Shown: piece by piece, positions 1 through 5,343 of the stretch
How the letters are laid out: each line of letters starts with the position of its first letter
Position numbering within the stretch: position 1 is the stretch's first letter
Source: CAZNFR01 sp964572225
GTDB lineage: Bacteria; Bacteroidota; Bacteroidia; Bacteroidales; GCA-2748055
DNA length: 5,343 nucleotides
Reading direction: 5' to 3'
NCBI GenBank assembly: GCA_964572225.1
Contig: CAZNFR010000148.1
Coordinates: 1 to 5,343, forward strand
Program-made: the position numbers and the translations under genes
The notes under the pieces: model-generated
The model's database searches: none
What the model was told of the DNA's origin: nothing
What the model saw: the letters and a program-made list of their open reading frames with translations, nothing else

Positions 1-122
1 ATCTGTGTGCGATACCTCAGACATTAATTACCCATAATAACAATAGTGCAAGCATAACCGCCATTCCGGAAGGAGATTTTGACAAAAAACCGTATCTTCA
101 TCCAAACCAAAAACCATACAAA

Positions 123-2048
123 ATGCCTTCGCCTTCTTCAGGTAGGTCCCAACTGAACCCAAGATCCCTTACACATTCTCTTCGCATCCTTACCATTATA
201 ATCCTCGTTTCAGTCTCATTCTCCTGTACCTCTCCAAAACCAGAAATCCAAACCATATCATGGACCGAACTGTCCGAACTTCGGCCTGGTGAAGATGCCT
301 CCCCCCTGGTCAACCGCCTCCTCCAAAAGATCCAGGGACACTCCAAAATCCTGATCCCAGAGGGAATCTATCATTTCTATCCCGAAAATGCGGCCGGGAA
401 ATACTGCATTATCTCCAACAACGATAACGGTTACTACCGGATCGCCTTCAACCTTGCCGGTATTAATAATCTCACCATCGACGCTCAGGGTTCTGAATTT
501 ATCTTTCATGGTCATATCATCCCCTTCAACCTGGAGGACAGCGAAAATATAAGACTGGTGAATTTTTCGGTCGACTGGAGTCGCAGCTTTCACAGTGAAG
601 CCCTAGTGGTTAATGCCAGCCCGGAAAACCAGTATTTCGATATCTCTGTTTCAAACGATTATCCCTACCGGATCGAGAACAATCAGCTGATCTGGCTGGA
701 AAAAAGCAACGATAACCTCTGGTCCCGAAAGGAATGGCGGCAGGATGTCGGAAACAACCTCTTCTTTGATCCCCTCATCGGAGGGACCGCATACCATGTG
801 GAAAAATATAAGATCAATCCCTACTTTCCCCTACTCCATACCCAGTATACTGCAACTGCGCTTCCCAATGGAAACATACGCATCTCCCACGATGTGGCCG
901 CAATCCCCAAACCCGGATGGAAATGGGTTAGCAAGGGTCAGCTCGCAGATAACCGTACCTCCCCTGCAATCCGCATCTTCGGGTGCAAAGCCATCGAGAT
1001 TGAAAACATAGATATCCATCATGCCGGAGCCATGGGGATCATCGGTGAACGAAGCGAAAATATATTGCTCAAAAACGTAAATGTAATTCTTCCCGGCGGA
1101 AAGGACCGCATCGTAACCGCCACCGCCGATGCCACCCATTTTGTGAATTGCCGGGGCAAAATACGTATCGAAGACTGCCTTTTCGAAAATATGCTGGATG
1201 ATGCCACCAACATTCACGGGACCTACCTCCGGCTGGATCGCATTATCGACAGTACCCGCGTCGGCCTCACCGCAGTTCATGACCAACAAAATGCCTGTCG
1301 TTGGGCAAAAAAAGGCGACACCCTGATTTTCCTGAACAATAATACCATGGAACCCTATCGCAAACTGGCAGTCAGAGAGTATCACCTGATCAATGAGAGG
1401 TATGCGGAAATCGTTTTTTATGAAAACATTGAAGACCTCACTCTCAAAAGCGGGGTCGAGAATCCTTTCTGGTACCCCGAATTCACAATGAGTGGGTGCA
1501 CCGTACGAAACAACCGCGCCCGTAGCATCCTGCTAAGTTCTACCCGCAAGATGATCATCGAAAATAACCGCTTCATACGTCCCATGATGGCCGCCATAAC
1601 CATAGCAGGGGATATGAATTTCTGGTTTGAATCAGGCAGTGTCTCCGACCTGGTAATCCGGAATAACGAATTTATCGACTGCTGCACCGGAGGTGCCGAT
1701 CAGGCAATCATTCAATTTGAACCCAATATTCTGCAGCCGGAAGACAGAGAGACCCCCTTCCACCGTAATATCACCATTGAGAATAATTCCTTTGAGAGTT
1801 TTGACAATCCCATAATCCACGCTTTCTCAGTAAAAAACCTGATATTCAGGAATAATCATGTAAAACAAACAACCACTTTCCCTCCCCTTTTCCCCGAAAA
1901 ACCCGGGATTAGCATTGAGTACTCCTCAGACCTCACATTTGAAGGGAATACCTTCGAGCAACATGCACCCACAAAAATCGAAGTGGACGACCACTCTCAG
2001 AATATACAGATCAAGGGAAATAGCGGACTGGATCGCGGGGAGAACTAA
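123..2048 (+). CDS. GH110-family alpha-1,3-galactosidase-like lipoprotein (right-handed beta-helix)
   Basis: Predicted exo-glycosidase that releases terminal alpha-1,3-linked galactose, the activity known for family GH110 (blood-group B, linear alpha-Gal or lambda-carrageenan-type substrates). The 641-residue length fits the family. The N-terminus has basic residues, a hydrophobic stretch (about 22-33) and a lipobox ending VSFSC, so Cys35 is the likely lipidated residue and the enzyme is probably envelope-anchored. Family-like blocks include GIYHFYP (81-87), ISNNDNG (97-103), FHGHIIPF (128-135), TADATHF (334-340) and LDDATNIHG (358-366). Asp336, Asp359 and Asp360 are the best candidates for the catalytic acids, judging from conserved context. 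NN-x-F turns (for example 481-484, 514-517, 554-557) mark beta-helix coils. ATG 123 has an A-rich upstream context and puts the signal peptide near the N-terminus, although the frame stays open upstream. GH110 membership is recalled from motif resemblance; subfamily (GlaA or GlaB type) and substrate cannot be told. A generic parallel beta-helix protein is the fallback call. Confidence 0.88.
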   Translation: MPSPSSGRSQLNPRSLTHSLRILTIIILVSVSFSCTSPKPEIQTISWTELSELRPGEDASPLVNRLLQKIQGHSKILIPEGIYHFYPENAAGKYCIISNNDNGYYRIAFNLAGINNLTIDAQGSEFIFHGHIIPFNLEDSENIRLVNFSVDWSRSFHSEALVVNASPENQYFDISVSNDYPYRIENNQLIWLEKSNDNLWSRKEWRQDVGNNLFFDPLIGGTAYHVEKYKINPYFPLLHTQYTATALPNGNIRISHDVAAIPKPGWKWVSKGQLADNRTSPAIRIFGCKAIEIENIDIHHAGAMGIIGERSENILLKNVNVILPGGKDRIVTATADATHFVNCRGKIRIEDCLFENMLDDATNIHGTYLRLDRIIDSTRVGLTAVHDQQNACRWAKKGDTLIFLNNNTMEPYRKLAVREYHLINERYAEIVFYENIEDLTLKSGVENPFWYPEFTMSGCTVRNNRARSILLSSTRKMIIENNRFIRPMMAAITIAGDMNFWFESGSVSDLVIRNNEFIDCCTGGADQAIIQFEPNILQPEDRETPFHRNITIENNSFESFDNPIIHAFSVKNLIFRNNHVKQTTTFPPLFPEKPGISIEYSSDLTFEGNTFEQHAPTKIEVDDHSQNIQIKGNSGLDRGEN

Positions 2049-2187
2049 TTTTATTAAACTTTTTAAAACCTGAAATAGCAGAAATCCTGATGCCTTCCGA
2101 AACCAACGATACCGGTAAACCCGTCAGAATCCAAAAGATAAAACAACAACATTGCCAAATACAAACCTTCTTTAAATCTTTATCCCA

Positions 2188-2763
2188 GTGAAACTCCATG
2201 AACTTATTCTGAAGAACCGCAGCTACCGCCGCTTTGACGAATCCCACAAAATCTCCCCCGACCTCCTCAAAAAAATGATCGATGCTGCCCGTCTTTCGGC
2301 CTCGGCAAAAAATGCCCAGCCACTAAAATATTTTCTGTCCAACACCCGGGAAATGAATGACCTGATCTTTCCCACTCTCGCCTGGGCCGGATATTTGCAA
2401 GACTGGGGCGGTCCTCAGGAAGGGGAAAGACCTGCTGCATACATTGTGCAAATGGCAGATAATCAGATTGCCACCAATTATTTCTGTGACGACGGGATCG
2501 CAGCACAGTCAATCCTCCTCACTGCTGCCGAAGCCGGACTCGGAGGCTGTATCATCGCCTCTGTCAAGAAAAAAGAGCTGGCCCAAATCCTGGAACTCCC
2601 CTCCTTTCTCCTTATTATTCAGGTTATCGCGTTGGGAAAACCCTCCGAAAAAGTAGTCCTGGAAAATATGGTCAACGGCGATGTCAAATACTGGCGCGAT
2701 CCGGACGGCGTCCATCATGTTCCAAAACGTAGCCTGGATGAACTGATATTCAATGTAATATAG
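2188..2763 (+). CDS. Nitroreductase family protein (FMN-dependent oxidoreductase)
   Basis: Cytosolic flavoprotein of the nitroreductase superfamily, expected to bind FMN and use NAD(P)H to reduce a nitro compound, quinone or similar acceptor; the physiological substrate is unknown. At 191 residues it is of normal size for the short single-domain group. Visible signatures are the N-terminal FMN-phosphate motif RSYRRF (11-16), the SASAKNAQP segment (37-45), the helix GIAAQSILLTAAEAGLGG (103-120), the ALGKPSE turn (148-154), and a C-terminal block with KYWRDPDGVHHVPKRSLDE (167-185) that I associate with one Bacteroidota-type subgroup. The start is GTG at 2188: an in-frame TAA lies at 2173-2175 and no ATG occurs between, and the protein begins right at the conserved helix, so the N-terminus looks complete. 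It lies 139 bp after the GH110 gene on the same strand, too far to claim coupling, and converges on the dehydrogenase gene with 2 bp between stop codons. Confidence 0.94.
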   Translation: MKLHELILKNRSYRRFDESHKISPDLLKKMIDAARLSASAKNAQPLKYFLSNTREMNDLIFPTLAWAGYLQDWGGPQEGERPAAYIVQMADNQIATNYFCDDGIAAQSILLTAAEAGLGGCIIASVKKKELAQILELPSFLLIIQVIALGKPSEKVVLENMVNGDVKYWRDPDGVHHVPKRSLDELIFNVI

Positions 2764-2765
2764 GT

Positions 2766-4145
2766 TTACAATTTGAGAAAACGAATGCTTCTCACCTTAT
2801 CGGTTCCCTCCACCCGAATAAGATAAAAACCACTGCTCAGCTCGGGTTTAATTCTGATTTCTGAGCCTTCATTCAGGACGGAAGTCTCATATACAAGTCT
2901 TCCCGAAGCGTCAAGAATTCTGACCATCCGTGCTCCCTCAGGAATTCCGGTGATCAGGATTTCAGACCCTTCCACAGGGTTTGGAAATACTTTTAATTCC
3001 GGTTCGGCCGTTTCGGCAACAGCCACCTGAAAATCGACCGGCCGGATCTCAACAATCCGGTCATCTCCGGAAACCGGACTCCCCCTACCATCTCTTTCCG
3101 AGCTGGAAATAAAGACCCTTCCATCGGGAGCAATGCAGATATCCCTCAACCGGCCCCACCAGTTGTTAAAATACCTGGATTCCGCGATCACCCCGGTTTC
3201 GGATTCATCCATTGTTAACACGTAAAGCTCAGCTTCTTTTAAGGTGGTGATCAGAATACTGTTCTCCCATTCAGGGATAAGGTCCGAAGCATAAAAATCA
3301 ATCCCGGCCACTGCCAGTGTGGGTGTCCATGCAGCGATGGGCTCTTTCACATTATTCTCATTGCAAAAATCCATTTCGGAGGCCCCGTCACAAAAGCCAT
3401 GCACGTTGGGCCATCCGTAATTCCTGCCCTTCTCAATAATGTTAATTTCATCGTCATTGCTGGGTCCATGCTCAGAACTCAGGATTATCCCCTCAGGTCC
3501 CAGGATGAGCCCTTGTGGATTCCGGTGTCCAAAAGTCCAGATATAGGAGTCCTCAAAGGGATTATCATCCGGGATGCTTCCATCATCGTTCATCCTGAGG
3601 ATCTTCCCGTTGAGCGAACCCAGGTTCTGAGATGTAGACACATCGACCGCATCTCCGGTAGTCATGTAAAGCTTCCCATCTTCCCCAAACAGCAGCCTTG
3701 ATCCGTTATGGTTACCCGCACCTCCGATGTCTTCCATAAGGGTCTCGGGGGAACTGAGAATTGAGCCATTGTAAGAATATCTTACCAGTTTTTCCTTGAT
3801 TGAACCCTGGGAGAGATAGTTGTAAACAAGGTAGACGTATGGCTGCGTGGTGAAATCCGGATGAAGGGCCATCCCCAACAGGCCCGATTCCGATTGCTCA
3901 TGCACCTCATCGATAACAAGCAGTTCATCCACCAGGCCAGTCGAAGGATCAACCCTGCTCACTCTCCCATACCGCTCCGTGAACCAAATATGATCGCCGG
4001 GACCCCAAAGGATCTCCCAGGGCGTGTCCAGTCCGGTAACGATCGACTGGGTATCTACTTCGGTCTCTCCGATAAAAAACTGGACTTTCCCTTCAGAATA
4101 CTCCAACAACAAAATAAAAAATAAGGAAAGGTATATGTATCTCAT
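2766..4145 (-). CDS. Secreted PQQ-dependent sugar dehydrogenase with T9SS C-terminal sorting domain
   Basis: Beta-propeller oxidoreductase of the soluble glucose/aldose sugar dehydrogenase (GSDH) family, which oxidises sugars with PQQ and calcium outside the cytoplasm. With ATG 4145 it has 459 residues: signal peptide 1-19 (hydrophobic core LSLFFILLL), GSDH domain about 34-371, then a C-terminal domain about 384-459 with FPNP (387-390), SGRLVYE and a final SGFYLIRVEG block, matching type A T9SS sorting tails. GSDH landmarks are GLDTPWEI (38-45), NHNGSRL with His146 as the expected catalytic base, FGHRNPQGL with Arg208 as the expected partner, EHGPSNDDEIN (225-235), GRNYGWP (240-246) and WWGRLRD (329-335). 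Cys252 and Cys261 could form a disulfide. A TTG seven codons upstream (4166) is possible, but ATG gives a more normal signal peptide. It lies 77 bp downstream of the AEC gene on the same strand, so co-transcription is possible. The actual sugar, and whether the host makes PQQ, are not visible here. Confidence 0.93.
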   Translation of the reverse strand: MRYIYLSLFFILLLEYSEGKVQFFIGETEVDTQSIVTGLDTPWEILWGPGDHIWFTERYGRVSRVDPSTGLVDELLVIDEVHEQSESGLLGMALHPDFTTQPYVYLVYNYLSQGSIKEKLVRYSYNGSILSSPETLMEDIGGAGNHNGSRLLFGEDGKLYMTTGDAVDVSTSQNLGSLNGKILRMNDDGSIPDDNPFEDSYIWTFGHRNPQGLILGPEGIILSSEHGPSNDDEINIIEKGRNYGWPNVHGFCDGASEMDFCNENNVKEPIAAWTPTLAVAGIDFYASDLIPEWENSILITTLKEAELYVLTMDESETGVIAESRYFNNWWGRLRDICIAPDGRVFISSSERDGRGSPVSGDDRIVEIRPVDFQVAVAETAEPELKVFPNPVEGSEILITGIPEGARMVRILDASGRLVYETSVLNEGSEIRIKPELSSGFYLIRVEGTDKVRSIRFLKL

Positions 4146-4222
4146 CTGCTTTTTATTCCTAAACAAGCAATTGCGTAACTATGTTTGCATATTTTCTGCT
4201 GAAGGGTCCTCTAGCACGACTC

Positions 4223-5185
4223 TTATCCGACCGTTGCCGCAAACTTCCAGAAGGATATCCAGAAAGGAATGGCGATGATGCAAATCAGATAGCCAAGGAA
4301 AATTATACTTCCTGCGGCTTTAATTTGTCCCCCATAGGTACGGATCATAAGAATATGCGCGGTGGCCGGAGCAGAAGCGCTCTGAATAACCAATACATCG
4401 GCCAGTAAGGGAAATTCCCGGTGCAAGCCGGTTAAAAGCAGAAAACCAATCATGGAAAGGGGGATCAACAGAAACTTGATCATCAATACCACAAAGGCAT
4501 CACCGAAGCGTGGAAATCCACGGAAAGATCCGGCGATCGTGGCTCCCAGAATAAAGCTAGCAAGTGGTACCGTAGCTCTTCCCAGGAACTGGGTGGTATC
4601 GCTAACGAAATCAGGAATAAACCGGTTTAGTCCGGTAAGCACCAGAATGATGGACAGGATATTGGCAATAAAGGGAGGGGTAAGGATCTTCTTGTAAAAC
4701 TTTTCTCCCTTATCCCCTTCGGTGCTCAATAATTTCCCTACCGTCCACATAAACGGACTCATCCCAAGAACCACCAGAAAGCAAATAAGAGAAAACTCCT
4801 CAAATTGCTCCGGATAAACGAATTCACCAATGGGTAAAATCAGATATACGGCATTCTGCATGGAGGCCAGGGGAAAAAGATGCTTTTTCTTCTTTCTGCC
4901 ACGGAAAAATAAAATTAACGAGTACAAAAGTCCGGTCGATGAAATAAAAATAATGATCAGGGGTACCATCCACCAATAAGATTGCTCACCAGGGTTAAAC
5001 TCACTGGTAATGGTATAAAAGATCAGAAAAGGCAGTAGAAGTTTAACCGTGAGCTTGGAGAGTCCGTCGATAATATCCTGACTCACAATCTTTTTATGAG
5101 TGAACCATCCTGCAATGGAAGCAATAATCAGGATCTGAATAAGTCCCTGAAAGACCGAGAGGAAGGTGGATTGGAAGAGTGGCAT
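4223..5185 (-). CDS. AEC family transporter (auxin efflux carrier-like, Mem_trans)
   Basis: Integral inner-membrane protein of the AEC family, whose bacterial members are secondary transporters or exporters of small organic anions such as malate or malonate; the substrate here cannot be predicted. The 320 residues contain about ten hydrophobic segments, near 7-27, 45-62, 72-94, 105-124, 131-151, 168-190, 203-221, 229-252, 262-281 and 288-312, arranged as two five-helix halves separated by a charged loop (152-167, rich in Lys, Glu and Asp). Family-like points are the broken helix MQNAVYLILPIG (109-120), the PLASFILGA segment (207-215) and QSASAPATAHIL (268-279). RGRKKKK (95-101) is a basic loop that by the positive-inside rule should face the cytoplasm. 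ATG 5185 is the natural start because the first helix begins six residues later; the next Met is residue 73. The upstream DNA holds a possible -7 promoter box only 4 bp from the ATG and then two tandem-repeat arrays. It is the first gene of a possible two-gene unit with the dehydrogenase. Confidence 0.93.
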   Translation of the reverse strand: MPLFQSTFLSVFQGLIQILIIASIAGWFTHKKIVSQDIIDGLSKLTVKLLLPFLIFYTITSEFNPGEQSYWWMVPLIIIFISSTGLLYSLILFFRGRKKKKHLFPLASMQNAVYLILPIGEFVYPEQFEEFSLICFLVVLGMSPFMWTVGKLLSTEGDKGEKFYKKILTPPFIANILSIILVLTGLNRFIPDFVSDTTQFLGRATVPLASFILGATIAGSFRGFPRFGDAFVVLMIKFLLIPLSMIGFLLLTGLHREFPLLADVLVIQSASAPATAHILMIRTYGGQIKAAGSIIFLGYLICIIAIPFWISFWKFAATVG

Positions 5186-5189
5186 GGGG

Positions 5190-5197
5190 TAAAGATA
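5190..5197 (-). promoter_or_regulatory. Possible Bacteroidota -7 promoter box for the AEC gene
   Basis: Read on the - strand this is TATCTTTA, which matches five of the six fixed positions of the Bacteroidota sigma-ABfr -7 consensus TAnnTTTG. It ends 4 bp before the AEC start codon, so a transcript starting from it would be leaderless or nearly so. No good TTTG-like -33 element sits at the usual distance; the closest is TTTC at 5221-5224, at the first copy of the decamer array. A chance match is a serious alternative. Confidence 0.28.
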
Positions 5198-5220
5198 GGG
5201 AAGATTGGGAATTTAGAGAA

Positions 5221-5260
5221 GAAAGGGGATGAAAGGGGATGAAAGGGGATGAAAGGGGAT
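5221..5260. repeat. Tandem 10-bp repeat, four perfect copies (GAAAGGGGAT)
   Basis: Four identical head-to-tail copies of GAAAGGGGAT occupy exactly 40 bp, followed by a degenerate piece (ATATGGGGATTG) that preserves a fifth GGGG at 5263-5266. The array begins 36 bp upstream of the AEC start codon. On the + strand the G-tracts fall at 5225-5228, 5235-5238, 5245-5248, 5255-5258 and 5263-5266, separated by loops of 6, 6, 6 and 4 bases. This meets the usual definition of an intramolecular G-quadruplex motif. The unit is not a multiple of three and no gene covers it. Perfect identity between copies suggests recent slippage expansion. Confidence 0.96.
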
Positions 5261-5274
5261 ATGGGGATTGCTCT

Positions 5275-5343
5275 TAAACTCCTAAACCCCTAAACCCCTA
5301 AACTCCTAAACTCCTAAACCCCTAAACCCCTAAACCCCTAAAC
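5275..5343. repeat. Tandem 8-bp repeat TAAACYCC, at least eight copies, running off the window end
   Basis: Eight full copies of TAAACYCC lie at 5275-5338, plus TAAAC at 5339-5343, so the array is cut by the window edge and its true length is unknown. The only variable base is the sixth, which reads T, C, C, T, T, C, C, C through the eight copies. Read on the - strand the unit is GGRGTTTA, resembling a G-rich telomere-type repeat although this is bacterial DNA. Full GGGG tracts occur in runs of two and three copies, interrupted by GGAG copies, so quadruplex potential is weaker than in the adjacent decamer array. The period of eight rules out a simple in-frame coding repeat of one unit. No open reading frame or mobile-element end is seen around it within the window. 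Confidence 0.96.

Noticed and set aside
78..100. Possible promoter before the GH110 gene (TTTG at 78-81 and TATCTTCA at 93-100)
   Set aside because: The two elements are only about 11 bp apart instead of roughly 19-21, and the second matches just four of six fixed positions. The TTGACA at 79-84 also has no -10 partner at 17 bp.
1307..1313. Seven-A run in the GH110 gene in slippery A_AAA_AAA register
   Set aside because: A -1 shift would meet a stop a few codons later with no downstream domain to gain, and the zero frame continues through conserved GH110 sequence. Lys-Lys encoded by AAA AAA is a sufficient explanation.
831..1385. 184-codon open frame on the - strand inside the GH110 gene
   Set aside because: It lies wholly within a confidently identified gene, shows no recognisable domain, and its composition follows from the opposite-strand coding sequence.
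2049..2187. Gap between the GH110 and nitroreductase genes, searched for a terminator, promoter or small RNA
   Set aside because: It has an AT-rich start (TTTTATTAAAC) and a small ACCGGT palindrome, but no stem followed by a T-run and no convincing -7/-33 pair, so nothing can be called.
4146..4166. Upstream TTG start (4166) for the sugar dehydrogenase
   Set aside because: It would add seven residues including several basic ones before the signal peptide. The ATG at 4145 gives a standard signal sequence, so the longer form is less likely though not excluded.
4180..4187. Perfect TAnnTTTG match (TATGTTTG) on the + strand in the gap between the dehydrogenase and AEC genes
   Set aside because: It points into the AEC gene in antisense direction with no + strand gene behind it and no -33 element at the right spacing. 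A six-base fixed pattern is expected by chance a few times in 10 kb of double-stranded DNA.
5221..5343. Adjacent repeats as a CRISPR array or mobile-element end
   Set aside because: The units are 8-10 bp with no unique spacers between copies, and there is no terminal inverted repeat, target duplication or transposase fragment nearby.

Overview
The window looks like a piece of a Bacteroidota chromosome, probably from a free-living or marine/sediment lineage. The strongest sign is a C-terminal type IX secretion (T9SS) sorting domain on the PQQ-type sugar dehydrogenase. Supporting signs are a lipoprotein carrying a GH110 beta-helix domain, A-rich rather than Shine-Dalgarno-like start contexts, and intermediate GC. 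This assignment is inferred from gene content and cannot be resolved to genus.

Layout: four intact protein genes fill most of the window as two convergent pairs. On the + strand, a GH110-family (alpha-1,3-galactosidase type) lipoprotein (123-2048) is followed after 139 bp by a small nitroreductase (2188-2763). On the - strand, reading leftwards from about 5185, an AEC-family transporter (5185-4223) is followed after 77 bp by a secreted PQQ-dependent sugar dehydrogenase with a T9SS tail (4145-2766). The nitroreductase and dehydrogenase stop codons are only 2 bp apart. Bases 1-122 contain no gene I can support. The right-hand end (5186-5343) is non-coding and carries two different perfect or near-perfect tandem arrays next to each other: four copies of a 10-bp unit that is G-rich on the + strand, then at least eight copies of an 8-bp unit that is G-rich on the - strand and runs off the window end. 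I found no tRNA, rRNA, CRISPR, insertion sequence or clear intrinsic terminator.

How the genes relate: the GH110 protein (predicted surface or periplasmic removal of alpha-1,3-linked galactose) and the secreted dehydrogenase (periplasmic or extracellular sugar oxidation) both fit carbohydrate use at or outside the cell envelope. The nitroreductase and AEC transporter are generic. There are no SusC/SusD, sulfatase or regulator genes here, so a polysaccharide utilisation locus is not demonstrated. The coding part is ordinary. The most unusual element is the double tandem repeat upstream of the AEC gene, where G-richness switches strand. I did not find convincing evidence of a new multi-gene system.
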